A stretch of 64,000 nucleotides of DNA from JAGTVG01 sp942491935 (GCA_942491935.1 CALOCZ010000022.1:18413-82412); one strand, 5' to 3'; counted from the first letter of the stretch, positions 1-9,187 are shown. Made by a program: numbers and translations. The notes: generated from the sequence alone by a model not told the origin.

Positions 1-1
1 G

Positions 2-622
2 TCCGGGGATGTGGATGTAAATGTTCAATATGGGAACCTGAAAGCCGGGAGCCTCACAGGCGATTGTGATGTAAAATTGTCATTTGGAAGTGGATTCAGT
101 GAAATCGATGCTATTAAAAAAGGAGACCTGAAGGTGAGCTATTCTAAATTAGGTGTTGAGAAAATGGGAGACATAGATGTACATAGTTCCTTTTCCACTT
201 TTGAAGCAGAAAAAGTAGGATCCATGGATCTGATTGCAAAATATGGGGAAGTTGAGATTGAAGAAATTGATGTCCTGGAGGCTGATGTTAATTTCTCAGG
301 ATTTGAATTAGGTACCATAAATAAATCTTTAGTCCTTGACATAGATTATGGGGGATCATTGGAAATAGGAGTTAGTAAAAGTGTTAAACTTTTGGACATA
401 ACAAGCAGCTTTGGCCCGGTAAATATCAATCTGGAATCCGGCATTAATGCCAGCATTGAAGCCAGAATGAGTTTCTGTAGTTTAAGATATGATGAAAATA
501 AGATTGCGTTTAGTAAGATTATAAAAGATAACACATCCAGCCAGTATGAAGGAAAAATTGGAACCGGATCAGGAACTATTATTAAGATCATATCGAAATA
601 CGGAAATGTTCGACTTGATTAA
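2..622 (+). CDS. DUF4097-like surface protein, 5' end outside window
   Basis: The reading frame is open from the left edge, so the start and signal peptide are missing; about 206 residues remain. The protein is made of short alternating hydrophobic/hydrophilic beta strands with repeated patterns such as 'KYGEVEIEEID', 'SSFGPVNI' and 'SKYGNVRL', the look of the right-handed beta-structure of DUF4097 / putative auto-transporter adhesin (GIN) proteins. These are usually exported and of unknown role. No catalytic motif is seen. It is convergent with ftsE. The family call is by recall of the pattern. Confidence 0.55.
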   Translation, partial: SGDVDVNVQYGNLKAGSLTGDCDVKLSFGSGFSEIDAIKKGDLKVSYSKLGVEKMGDIDVHSSFSTFEAEKVGSMDLIAKYGEVEIEEIDVLEADVNFSGFELGTINKSLVLDIDYGGSLEIGVSKSVKLLDITSSFGPVNINLESGINASIEARMSFCSLRYDENKIAFSKIIKDNTSSQYEGKIGTGSGTIIKIISKYGNVRLD

Positions 623-704
623 GTGAAAAATCCTTTGTGCGAAAAAACGCGATGTATCGGTGGTAAGAATAAAAAGGTGGTATTAAAGGATCTATAATCA
701 GTAT

Positions 705-1409
705 TTATCTTTTAATATCACCTCTTCTTTTTTCAGAGTCAATCACCCTTCCATCTTCACATTTCAGGATCCTGGCAGGATAATTTTTAATCAGGTTATA
801 GTTATGGGTCGCCATTATTATGGCGGTTCCACTTTTATTAATTTCCAGAAAAAGCTTAAATATGCCATTAGATACTTCAGGGTCAAGATTTCCTGTGGGT
901 TCGTCTGCCAACAGGATCAAGGGTTCGTTTAATAAGGCCCTGGCGATGACTACTCTTTGCTGCTCACCTCCTGAAAGCTGATGTGGCATTTTATTGTCTA
1001 TTGATCCCAGTCCAACCCTCATTAAAACTTCCGCCATTCTGGATTTCATTTTAGATTTTTCCTTCCATCCTGTAGCTTTCATAACAAAGAACAAATTTTC
1101 AGAAACCGTACGATCACTGAAAAGCTGAAAATCCTGGAAGATGATGCCCAGCTTCCTCCTTAAATAGGGTACTTCATTCCTTTTGATGCTTTTAATATCA
1201 TATCCGGCCATTTGAACTTCGCCCAACCGCAAAGGAAGATCTGCATACATTGTTTTCAGTAAGGAGGATTTGCCACTTCCGGTGCGCCCAACCAGAAAAA
1301 CAAGTTCACCTTTGGATACATCAAAATTGACATCGGTGAGAATGGTATTGTTTTCCTGAAAAATCGAGGCTTCTTTAACTCGTACGATCGGATCTGATGA
1401 AAAAGTCAT
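705..1409 (-). CDS. ftsE: FtsE-like ABC transporter ATP-binding protein
   Basis: This 234-residue ATPase should pair with the membrane protein FtsX at the inner membrane and control septal peptidoglycan hydrolases during division; no ftsX is in the window. Visible motifs: Walker A GRTGSGKS at 41-48, ABC signature LSGGEQQR at 145-152, Walker B LILLADE at 164-170, then the D-loop and a switch histidine in 'MATHNY'. The segment 'PYLRRKLGIIFQDFQLF' is typical of Bacteroidota FtsE. A longer frame reaches 1502, but the ATG at 1409 is chosen because it begins the conserved domain and lies 1 bp beyond the stop of the small upstream gene, which implies translational coupling. An ABC ATPase of another export system is the alternative. 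Confidence 0.85.
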   Translation of the reverse strand: MTFSSDPIVRVKEASIFQENNTILTDVNFDVSKGELVFLVGRTGSGKSSLLKTMYADLPLRLGEVQMAGYDIKSIKRNEVPYLRRKLGIIFQDFQLFSDRTVSENLFFVMKATGWKEKSKMKSRMAEVLMRVGLGSIDNKMPHQLSGGEQQRVVIARALLNEPLILLADEPTGNLDPEVSNGIFKLFLEINKSGTAIIMATHNYNLIKNYPARILKCEDGRVIDSEKRRGDIKR

Positions 1410-1410
1410 A

Positions 1411-1620
1411 TTATAATTCGAGTTTTTGTAATTTGCCAAAGGGCAATTGTTCCACCAATGTTTCAAATTCTTTTTCCTTTCCTTCAAGACCGAATTTCTC
1501 AAGTCTTGTAAAAGGTCTGCCTGGTTTATAACTGAAATATCCTATCAGAATAAAATCATCGTCCCTGATCTGAACATAGTTGGGGATCTTTTTTTTCCCT
1601 TTAACCTTTATAATGTACAT
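1411..1620 (-). CDS. Small conserved-looking hypothetical protein before ftsE
   Basis: A 69-residue basic protein beginning MYIIKVKGKKKIPNYVQIRD. The frame also opens at a TTG at 1635, but the ATG at 1620 is preferred. Its stop codon lies 1 bp before the ftsE start, so the two are probably co-translated. There is no signal peptide, membrane segment or recognised domain. The start 'YIIKVKGKKKIPNYVQIRDDDF' looks like a small beta-rich fold. The function is unknown; the coupling is the only hint of a role near division. Confidence 0.6.
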   Translation of the reverse strand: MYIIKVKGKKKIPNYVQIRDDDFILIGYFSYKPGRPFTRLEKFGLEGKEKEFETLVEQLPFGKLQKLEL

Positions 1621-1773
1621 AAGTTCTTTTTTCAATAGTAACCATAAAAGAGATATTTGGTTTAATCCATCAAATAATGATCACCAATGCGAAACACAGC
1701 ATATCTCATAAACCTGTAATAAAGATCTTCTGCGAGTGTTGAAGTAAAGATGGAAAAAAGAATGGAAAAATAA

Positions 1774-1871
1774 AAAGGCAAATCGGATATCGCACTGCTA
1801 CAACCATCTACCCTTGCTTCCTTCCAGACCTGGGGGAGTTCGACAGGAGCTAGTCGTATCGATTTGCCTCT
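1774..1871 (-). ncRNA. ffs: Signal recognition particle RNA (small bacterial type)
   Basis: On the minus strand the region holds the conserved SRP domain IV tip, CAGGTCTGGAAGGAAGCA, where Ffh binds (GGAA tetraloop flanked by the asymmetric loop). The ends pair: AGGCAAATCG at 1776-1785 is complementary to CGATTTGCCT at 1860-1869, closing a hairpin of about 95 nt, the size of the small 4.5S-type RNA. It lies between protein genes, with no competing frame. The exact ends are estimated from the pairing. Confidence 0.9.
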
Positions 1872-2050
1872 GCAAAATTAATCACATTTCATTCCAATTC
1901 CAATCCTGACAAAAATTGAGACAATAAAGAAGTATAGCCAATAGCTGATAATGGCAAATAATCAGAAATCATCGACAAAATTCGACGCGATAAATTAATA
2001 AAGGTTTTTTAGTTTATTTGACTTTGAAAATGATCAATGAATTGATTTGA

Positions 2051-2254
2051 TCAAATGTCATCCAGCTCGAAATCATCCATGTCATTTTCAAAACTGTAAT
2101 TATCCAGTTCACCGCTATCAATTTCTTCCAACCATTCTATTCTTTCCGGAATATCCTCGCCTTCTGGTATTTTATCCCAGTTCTCTTCCTCTGAATCCTG
2201 ATCTCCGTCGAAATCATCATCTATGAAAGGATCATGATATTTGTTATTTAACAT
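2051..2254 (-). CDS. Very acidic small hypothetical protein
   Basis: A 67-residue protein starting MLNNKYHDPFIDDDFDGDQD with an ATG at 2254. Aspartate and glutamate make up a large share and there is almost no basic residue after the start, so it should be soluble and strongly negative. There is no signal peptide, cysteine or known domain. It stands alone between the SRP RNA and the THX gene. Small acidic proteins of this kind are common in Bacteroidota and unstudied. Confidence 0.5.
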   Translation of the reverse strand: MLNNKYHDPFIDDDFDGDQDSEEENWDKIPEGEDIPERIEWLEEIDSGELDNYSFENDMDDFELDDI

Positions 2255-2580
2255 CGCTGTATGAATAATAAATGTTACAAATAAATAAGAATTAATATCA
2301 AATAAAGATCGAAAAAAAAAAAATCATTTTTCAAGAAAAAAAACACTTTTTTTGTCTGGATTGAAGACAAAATTCTAATAAATATTCTAATAGAAAATTA
2401 ACAGCCTTTTAGATACTCTTACCGGTATATTGCCAGAAAACTCTGATGGATTTTGCAATTTTCCAGTTGATTTACGTATTTCAGGTCTCAGTTATATATA
2501 ATGGATCTTAACTGGGATTAAAATTTCATTCAGAAATTAATATAAGATTTATTATCCTTCATAAAAAATAAAGAAATAAT
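2255..2580. other. AT-rich intergenic region, no gene seen
   Basis: This stretch between divergent small genes is strongly AT-rich with A- and T-runs near 2310-2350. It must hold the promoters of the acidic protein (minus) and of THX (plus). I see no hairpin, RNA gene or protein remnant in it. Confidence 0.5.
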
Positions 2581-2715
2581 ATGGGAAAAGGTGATAAAAA
2601 ATCAAAAAGGGGAAAGATAGTTAAAGGGACTTACGGGGCAAACAGGCCAAGAAAAAGTAAAAATGTCGATGCAGCTCCTAAGAATGCATCTACAAAAAAG
2701 AAAGGCTCAAAATAA
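2581..2715 (+). CDS. 30S ribosomal protein THX
   Basis: A 44-residue, very basic protein that begins MGKGDKKSKRGKIVKGTYG and continues with 'ANRPRKSK'. The 'MGKGDKK(S/T)KRGKI..GTYG..RPRK' pattern is the signature of bacterial THX, a small subunit protein first known from Thermus that binds at the top of the 30S head. The gene is easily missed because of its size. The lysine-rich C-terminal tail is variable in the family. The start is the only ATG in frame. Confidence 0.85.
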   Translation: MGKGDKKSKRGKIVKGTYGANRPRKSKNVDAAPKNASTKKKGSK

Positions 2716-2747
2716 CAAGGGATTGCTTTAGTTTGATATTGATCAAT

Positions 2748-4166
2748 TCATCTTGCTTTAATCAGTTTTTCAATCTTCGAGTCACATTCTTTTCTTAGGG
2801 TACTTAATTCCTTGCTTGAATTATTGTCGTATACAAGATTATTAACTTCCATTGGATCGTTTACCAGATCATAAAGTTCTTCATGGTCCGGATCGTCAAT
2901 ATACCTGAAGTACTTCCATTTTTCGGTACGTATTCCCTCACTTTTAGGAATGTATTTCAATTCATAGAGATGTTCACATAAAAACCGGTCCCGAATTGAG
3001 AAGGTTGGGTCCTTTAGAATAGGTATCAGGCTATGTCCCTGAATATATTCGGGAATTTGAATGTTTGCATAGTCCATAATGGTTGGTGCTATATCAATAT
3101 TCAAAACAAGCTGATCGTTTTCTCTACTGTTATTTTCAGCTCTTGGGTCATAAATGATCAGGGGTACTCTGATCGAATTTTCGTACATCAGCCATTTACC
3201 CGCAAGGCCCCGTTCTCCAAGGAAGTAACCGTTGTCACTCGTAAAAATAATAATGGTATTTTTATCCAGGCCGTTATCATTTAAGGTTTGCCGGATGTCA
3301 CCCAGAACTTTGTCAACTGCAGTGATCATTCTGTAATAGGCCTTTACCATTTTCTGGTATTTTTCCGGACTGTCAAAACGCCAGTACCACCGGACTTTGT
3401 TTAGTCCTTCCTTCACATATTCGGGTTGTTCATTAAAATATTTTTCCGCACTAAGGGGAGGATCCGGGATTGTGATATCCGCATACAGATCTTTCAGGTC
3501 TTCAGGATAAATGTATTGGTCAGGTGACTGGTCCTCCGCGTGAGGGGCATTAAAGCTGATCGACAGGCAAAAAGGTTTGTCAGATGGTGCGTTCTTTATA
3601 AAATCTATGGCTTTATCGCCGGTTTGATATGTCAGGTACTTATGTTCACTCCATGCTTCACCAACAAGCCGGTAATAAAATCTGGCCATATAGGGATCAT
3701 AGTAATCGAATAGAAGGGTGTCCATCTGGTCTTCAAATGACATTCCGAACTTTCCAATGAATCCAGTATAATATCCCTGCTTTTTCAGTTGATAAAAATA
3801 ACTAAGATCTACAAATTTTCTTGATAGGGCTGGGGTATTGAAAGTGAATTGATGGCTCCTCTCATAAAGTCCAGTGGCTATTGATGCCCTGCTTGCAGCA
3901 CAAATTGGCGTTGTCACAAATGCATTTCTGAAATAAACACCGTCCTTGGCCAGTTGGTCCATCTGTGGAGTTTCAATTATATCATTGCCTGCCTGGCCAA
4001 GTGCATCCCATCGTTGATCATCCGTAAGGATAAAAATAATGTTTGGGTTTTTTTCTGGGGGTGAACTATGTACGCAACTTGTTATACTCAAATTCGAAAT
4101 AAAAAAGAGACTTGCAACGATGCTTTTAACAAGCTTATTCCTGGATGTCAAAGTGCCAATTACCAT
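2748..4166 (-). CDS. Sulfatase (S1 family), lipoprotein
   Basis: This 472-residue sulfate ester hydrolase is probably anchored in the periplasm or outer membrane. The ATG at 4166 is preferred over a TTG at 4175. A signal peptide ends in a lipobox-like 'LSITSC'. Motifs in order: 'NIIFILTDDQRWD' with the metal-binding aspartates, the formylglycine motif C-A-A-S-R at about residue 89-93 (usual form CxPxR, here Ala replaces Pro), and 'TSDNGYFLGERGLAGKW' supplying later active-site residues. The C-terminal half has the usual 'YDLVNDPMEVNNL' segment. The cysteine must be converted to formylglycine by a maturase not in this window. The substrate is unknown, perhaps a sulfated polysaccharide. It lies downstream of the arabinose genes, separated by about 320 bp. 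Confidence 0.88.
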   Translation of the reverse strand: MVIGTLTSRNKLVKSIVASLFFISNLSITSCVHSSPPEKNPNIIFILTDDQRWDALGQAGNDIIETPQMDQLAKDGVYFRNAFVTTPICAASRASIATGLYERSHQFTFNTPALSRKFVDLSYFYQLKKQGYYTGFIGKFGMSFEDQMDTLLFDYYDPYMARFYYRLVGEAWSEHKYLTYQTGDKAIDFIKNAPSDKPFCLSISFNAPHAEDQSPDQYIYPEDLKDLYADITIPDPPLSAEKYFNEQPEYVKEGLNKVRWYWRFDSPEKYQKMVKAYYRMITAVDKVLGDIRQTLNDNGLDKNTIIIFTSDNGYFLGERGLAGKWLMYENSIRVPLIIYDPRAENNSRENDQLVLNIDIAPTIMDYANIQIPEYIQGHSLIPILKDPTFSIRDRFLCEHLYELKYIPKSEGIRTEKWKYFRYIDDPDHEELYDLVNDPMEVNNLVYDNNSSKELSTLRKECDSKIEKLIKAR

Positions 4167-4489
4167 TAGATTCAAAATTTATCATAAAATAAGGAAAAAT
4201 AAAAAAAATGATTTCCGGTCCATTTCTATTTTCATGAATTGCCGGGTTTCAAATGTAAATATTAAGGCCATTGAGAAGCACAAACGAAAAAATATTTTTC
4301 ATGCAAATATCAAAGAGTTTGGTCCTTATATTCAAATTGAATTTATTTAGACCGGCTAAATCCTGATTTTTCTGACAAATCAGAGTTCATTTTTAGAATT
4401 GGGTTTAAAAACAAATCAACAAGATTTCATTCTAAAAATACCAGTATTGAAAAGTGCCTTTACCACATATTCACAGGTCATTTCCCGTA
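4167..4489. other. Intergenic region between sulfatase and araA
   Basis: AT-rich spacer that must contain the sulfatase promoter and the end of the ara transcript. No convincing hairpin terminator, RNA or gene remnant is seen. Confidence 0.4.
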
Positions 4490-5883
4490 TTAAACCTCTA
4501 TATATTCAATACCCAGGATATCAGCCAGCATTTCCCATTTTCTTCTATGATCACCGAGGTGTAGGGTCTGATGATGGGTGCCACCTGCAAGAAGCCAATT
4601 GTCGTTGCATAACCTTACACCTGATTCAGGCTTAAAGAAAAAGTATGGCATTTCAATTGTTGGAAATTCTTCCGTATCGAGGATGTCGCCATAAGCGCAA
4701 ACCAGCCTGAAGTGTTCGCCTTCGAGATGAACGAGTGATACCATTGTAGCAGGACCAGGCTCGCCGGAGAATACAGTGGTTGGTGGATTTTCCAGGTCCC
4801 CTATACCTAAAAACCTGTCAGCCAGTCTTATGGGCTTATCTTTCCTTGCGATCTTCCAGTTCCCTTCTCCCATATGGCTCATCAGCATGGCATCTCTTTT
4901 AAAGTCCATGGCATACATTTCTGTAAAATGCGCATCGGGTGCCAGATAATGACCTGCTGCTACCATACTTGCTGTATTGGAATCCCCTTCTGCAGCATAG
5001 CCGTAGCCTTCAGCCATCAGGTTGGAAGCAGCAAGCATTGGAATCTGCTTAAACCTTCCATCTCCTTTAAAAACATCAAAATGGGCAGAAAAAGCACTAT
5101 ATCCACCTTCCTCAAGTAATTTTTTGAATCCAAGCTGCATCCTGACTGCATATTGATGCCTTTCTTCCGGCATACCGGGATCAATTTCGAAATTATTCCT
5201 GTCCTTTTCTATCTGAGCCTCAATCTCAGCATCCGTAATTTCATCCATATTGCGGATCACCTGTCCAATATATTCCCGGTTTACTTCCGGTCCAATCACT
5301 CTCGTAAAGGCGGCTTCATCAGATAAAGTATCTCCCATCCCATGCATCTTGCCAAATACAGCAACTTTCATTCTCCTTAATGCCGTGGCAGCCTGGGAAG
5401 CCCTGGCCCAATCCGAAACAAATGATTTGAAATTATCGCTTTTCCAATCATCCGAGATAACTGTAAAATTATCCCCAATTGTTCTTATTATCGCATTCGC
5501 AGTATCCTGGGCACCATGTATGCCCTGGTTATAGGTGAGGTCGTCCATATTCCATTGAGTCGTTACTTCCGGAACAGGTTGAATATTTGCCAGAAGCAAT
5601 GGGAGTGTGTTCATCTGCCAGGCCCTGACTGTACGCATACCTGGTCCATAAGTGAGCATAACAACCATTATACCATCCAGGTTTTTGAAATTGAATTCGC
5701 GAATGATCTCTTCTATGTCCTCCCGGTTTCTTGCTGCTTTGGGGAAATCGAACTCCACTTCCGCCTTCAGTTGATCTATTACTTTACGTGCATATTTTTC
5801 CTGGTATCTGTAATACTGGGCAGTGTATTATCATATAATTCCTGCATTATACCTAAAAATCCGATTCTTGGTTTCATCTTCAT
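4490..5883 (-). pseudogene. araA: L-arabinose isomerase, frameshifted near residue 24
   Basis: Converts L-arabinose to L-ribulose. The main frame (from about 5801 down to 4490) carries the metal-ligand regions of the family: 'GYAAEGDSNTA', 'FTEMYAMDF', 'MLMSHMGEGN' and 'LAGGTHHQTLHLG'. The N-terminus is in another frame: an ATG at 5883 encodes MKMKPRIGFLGIMQELYDNT then PSIT, and that frame stops soon after. The other frame resumes with 'YQEKYARKVIDQLKAEVEF'. Joining them needs one extra base near 5806, so a single-base loss is the simplest explanation. The rebuilt protein is about 464 residues, against about 500 for E. coli AraA. It ends the araB-araD-araA order. If the lesion is real, no full-length isomerase is made; it could also be a sequencing error. 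Confidence 0.85.
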
Positions 5884-5896
5884 AATTTATAAATAT

Positions 5897-6598
5897 TTAT
5901 TTCTGTCCGTAATATGCGTTTTCCCCATGCTTTCTTTCATAATGCTTTTGAATAAGGGCATTTTTTAATGGGGGTGCATCTGTATTGATTTGCAAAGTGA
6001 GATAAGCCATCCTGGCCAGCTCTTCAAGCACCGCGCTGTTATAAACAGCTTTACTGGCTGAGTTGCCCCAGGTAAATGGACCATGGTTCGCAATCAGAAC
6101 CATTTCAACTTCAGTATAATTGATTTTCTTATTCTTAAAAAGGTTCAGGATCTGATTACCTGTTTCATGTTCATAATCACCTTCGATCATCTCATCGCTC
6201 ATCACCGGAGCGCATGGTACATCCATGGCTAAATGGTCGGCATGGGTAGTGCCCAGGATCGGTATATCCTTTTGTGCCTGAGCCCAGGCCACAGCATAAG
6301 TAGAATGTGTATGTGATATTCCTGAAATACCCTTCCAGTTTTTATATAATAACGCATGTGTTTTCGTATCAGATGAAGGTCTTAAATCCCCTTCGATGAT
6401 GTTGTTATCAAAGTCGAGCACCACCATATCCTCAGCTTTTAGCTTATCATAGGGGACGCCACTTGGTTTAATGGCAAATACTCCGTTTTCCTGGTCGCCA
6501 GCACTTACATTACCAAACGTAAATAATACGAGTCCCAATTCGGGCAATTGCATATTGGCTTTATAACAGGTTTCTTTTAAGGTATTGTACTTGCTCAT
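5897..6598 (-). CDS. araD: L-ribulose-5-phosphate 4-epimerase
   Basis: A 233-residue class II aldolase-fold enzyme that makes D-xylulose 5-phosphate, the last step of arabinose entry into the pentose phosphate pathway. 'GISGISHTHSTYAVAWAQ' holds the zinc ligands at H96 and H98, and 'GTTHADHLAMDVPCAP' follows. Length equals the family norm (about 231). It starts 1 bp after the araB stop, so the two are coupled, and lies 13 bp before araA. The sequence is intact, unlike araA. Confidence 0.93.
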   Translation of the reverse strand: MSKYNTLKETCYKANMQLPELGLVLFTFGNVSAGDQENGVFAIKPSGVPYDKLKAEDMVVLDFDNNIIEGDLRPSSDTKTHALLYKNWKGISGISHTHSTYAVAWAQAQKDIPILGTTHADHLAMDVPCAPVMSDEMIEGDYEHETGNQILNLFKNKKINYTEVEMVLIANHGPFTWGNSASKAVYNSAVLEELARMAYLTLQINTDAPPLKNALIQKHYERKHGENAYYGQK

Positions 6599-6599
6599 T

Positions 6600-8273
6600 T
6601 CAGTTTGTTTGCGATTCTATTATGTCACCCAATTGTGAGTATTTAGTGTATAGTTTTTCATAATCAACTACATTACGTTCAATTGGGTGATATTCTTTGT
6701 CAAATCCACTTCCCATGGCCTCCTGGGCTGCGTTGGCTGAACTGTATAATCCGGCGGCTGTTGCTGCCAGCATGGCTGTCCCAAGTGCAGGGGTTTGTTC
6801 TGATCTGGCTACTTTTATTGGCATGTTCAAAACATCAGCCATAACCTGCATTACATAGCCAGATTTTTTGGCTACACCTCCAAGAGCTACTACGTTTTTG
6901 ATCTCTATCCCTTCCTCTCTGAAGCGATCAACTATTTTCTTTGAGCCAAAACAGGTAGCTTCAACAAGGGCTTTAAATATCCTGGGCGCATCACTGCCCA
7001 GATTTAAACCAGAAATTACACCCTTCAGCGCCTGGTTAGCATATGGCGTTCTCCTGCCATTCATCCAATCCAGTGCCACTATTTCAGATTCCAGGATGGG
7101 TATTTTTGCAGCATCTTTTGCGAGCTGACCAATAACATTTTCTCTTAGCTCTTTCTTTAATTGATCAGCTATTTCTTGGCTTATGGTATTTGATTTATCA
7201 AGAAGATTATCAGATGGATACGTGATCAGATTGGCAAACCATGCATAAATATCTCCAAATGCCGATTGTCCGGCTTCAAGGCCCAGCATACCTGGTATAA
7301 TAGATCCATCTACTTGTCCGCATATACCACCAACCAGATTTTCGCCATCTTTTGACATTGGCGACACCAGCATATCACATGTGGAGGTGCCCATAACTTT
7401 ACTAAGCGTGTATTCCTTAACCTCTCCGCCCAATGCCCCGGCATGTGCATCAAATGTGCCAACCGCAACGGGGATGCCTCCTTTTAGTCCGAGTTTTTCT
7501 GCCCATTCCTGTGATAATAACCCAGCCGGTTCATCAGAAGTAAAGGATTCAGAATATAACCTGCTTCTCAGGCCTGTCAATTTAGGATCCAGTTTGGTTA
7601 AAAAAGATTCTTCCGGAAGGCCATCCCATTCACTATGCCACATGGCTTTGTGACCCGCTGCACATCTGCTGCGTTTCATGGTTAGTGGATTGTCATTGCC
7701 CGTGATCAATGCTGGTATCCAGTCGCAATGCTCTACCCATGAAAAGGCATGCTCATAGACTTCAGGATCGGTTCTGACAATATGCATGATCTTAGCCCAG
7801 AACCATTCCGAAGAATAAACACCTCCTTCATATTTGGTATAATCGGTCCCTCCCCAGGATCTCGAGATCTTGTTGATCTCCTCTGCTTCCTCTACAGCCG
7901 TATGGTCTTTCCATAATATGAACATGGCATTTGGATTTTCTTCAAAACCATGTTTCAGGGAAAGTGGGATGCCTTCCTTATCCACCGCGACAGGCGTTGA
8001 ACCTGTTGTATCTATCCCTATTCCTTTTATGGCATCAGCAGAAATACCAGAATCTGTTACTACCTGCTGGATAGTATGTTTCAAACCTTCAATATAGTCC
8101 AAAGGGTGCTGCCGGAATTGATTCTTAGCAGGATCGCAATATGATCCTTTCTGCCAACGGGGATAATAGAAAACCGAACTGCAAATTTCCTGGCCGTTAT
8201 CTGCATTTACCAGGATGGCCCTGACAGAATCAGTGCCATAATCCAGGCCAATAACTAAGTTTTGATTATCCAT
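6600..8273 (-). CDS. araB: L-ribulokinase
   Basis: A 557-residue FGGY-family kinase that phosphorylates L-ribulose with ATP. It opens with the phosphate-binding 'IGLDYGTDS' (residues 8-16) and contains 'GGTDYTKYEGGVYSSEWFWAK', 'SWVEHCDWIPALITG', 'VAVGTFDAHAGALGG' and 'VVALGGVAKKSGYVMQVMAD', all in the order usual for AraB. The length is typical. It is the first gene of araB-araD-araA; a 19-bp palindrome lies 22 bp upstream of its ATG and is the likely regulator site. Confidence 0.94.
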   Translation of the reverse strand: MDNQNLVIGLDYGTDSVRAILVNADNGQEICSSVFYYPRWQKGSYCDPAKNQFRQHPLDYIEGLKHTIQQVVTDSGISADAIKGIGIDTTGSTPVAVDKEGIPLSLKHGFEENPNAMFILWKDHTAVEEAEEINKISRSWGGTDYTKYEGGVYSSEWFWAKIMHIVRTDPEVYEHAFSWVEHCDWIPALITGNDNPLTMKRSRCAAGHKAMWHSEWDGLPEESFLTKLDPKLTGLRSRLYSESFTSDEPAGLLSQEWAEKLGLKGGIPVAVGTFDAHAGALGGEVKEYTLSKVMGTSTCDMLVSPMSKDGENLVGGICGQVDGSIIPGMLGLEAGQSAFGDIYAWFANLITYPSDNLLDKSNTISQEIADQLKKELRENVIGQLAKDAAKIPILESEIVALDWMNGRRTPYANQALKGVISGLNLGSDAPRIFKALVEATCFGSKKIVDRFREEGIEIKNVVALGGVAKKSGYVMQVMADVLNMPIKVARSEQTPALGTAMLAATAAGLYSSANAAQEAMGSGFDKEYHPIERNVVDYEKLYTKYSQLGDIIESQTN

Positions 8274-8294
8274 GATGCTGCATATTTAAAAAAT

Positions 8295-8313
8295 AAATGT
8301 CAAATTGACATTT
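8295..8313. promoter_or_regulatory. Probable AraR operator (perfect inverted repeat)
   Basis: AAATGTCAA and TTGACATTT form a perfect inverted repeat around a single central A. It sits between araB and araR, 22 bp before the araB ATG. The symmetry, place and neighbour regulator make it the natural AraR-binding site; the exact consensus of this AraR is not known to me, so the assignment is by inference. Confidence 0.55.
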
Positions 8314-8378
8314 TATTAAAATTAAGACGCAAAATCTGATTTTCAAAGATTTTATTACACAAATCAGGACAAGAAGTA

Positions 8379-9065
8379 TTAGAAAGCAAAATTGTGCCCG
8401 TTTTTTACAAGTTCAATGTATCTCTTTTTGTCAAAACAGTATAAGTAGGCACCTTTTTTTGAGTTCTTTTTATCTTTCTCGTCCAGTTTCTCAAGCAAGT
8501 CCATTGCCAATATCTTTCTACTGAAATTCCTTTTATCCTACTCCTGTTCATAAATTACCTCGTACAGGCTTCTGAGTTGCGGTATAGTAAATTTCTTTGG
8601 CAAGAGTTCAAATCCAATAGGTTGATGTTTCGCCATAGCCTTAAGCTTTATCTTTGCCGCTTCAACCATTTCAAGGTGGTCAAATATTAGATCAGGAATC
8701 TTATCAATCGGGATCCATTGAGCACCATATTCAGCCGAAAGTTTCATGTTACGGTTCATCTTTATCAAGGCATAATAGGCCACTGACACGGTCCTTTCGA
8801 CGGGGTCCCGTTTTACCTTGGAAAAAGCTTTTACTTCTTCCATATAAATGTTTTTCAAACCGGTGAGTTTATACAAAACCCTGGTGGCAGCATCATCAAG
8901 ACTTTCATTTTTCCCTACGAATCCACCTATCAATGACCAATTTCCTTTTTCAGGTTCCATGGCCCTTTTTGTAAGAAGAAGCTTAAGTTGATTTTTATCG
9001 AATCCAAAAATAATACAATCCACGGCAACCAGTAAGCGGTCGGCATGCTGATAGCGTTTTATCAT
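8379..9065 (-). pseudogene. araR: Nudix-type arabinose regulator AraR with in-frame stop
   Basis: The family represses arabinose genes in Bacteroidota and releases DNA when it binds arabinose. Residues 1-140 form a Nudix fold whose Nudix box (47-70, GGFVGKNESL then DDAATRVLYKLTGL) lacks the catalytic REXXEE glutamates, as expected for a sensor. The winged helix follows ('LPKKFTIPQLRSLYEVIYEQE'), but the frame meets TAG at 8538-8540 after 175 residues. The same frame then stays open for 52 more codons, encoding 'DKRNFSRKILAMDLLEKL' and 'GAYLYCFDKKRY', to a TAA at 8379. The rebuilt 228 residues match the family's usual length, so a single base change has cut the DNA-binding domain. Confidence 0.85.
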
Positions 9066-9161
9066 AAAAATAACGTAACGAGCAAAAAATTAATTCCTGT
9101 TTGCAATATATAAAATTTGTAGAAGAGTTAATAAAATTCCCTTCTATTAATGGAATCATGC

Positions 9162-9169
9162 TATCTTTG
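9162..9169 (+). promoter_or_regulatory. Bacteroidota -7 promoter box
   Basis: TATCTTTG fits the TAnnTTTG consensus exactly. It lies 18 bp before the ATG of the 38-residue lipoprotein at 9188 and so also decides that start against a longer upstream frame that would begin before the promoter. The -33 box is not clear. Confidence 0.6.
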
Positions 9170-9187
9170 TGTAAAAATTTATATAAA

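Noticed and set aside
8538..8540. TAG in araR as a recoded amino acid (for example pyrrolysine)
   Set aside because: No recoding elements or genes are seen, the phylum is not known for it, and other broken genes nearby use TAA; a nonsense change is simpler.
9101..9187. Upstream extension of the 38-residue lipoprotein
   Set aside because: It would begin before the TATCTTTG promoter box and would bury the signal peptide.
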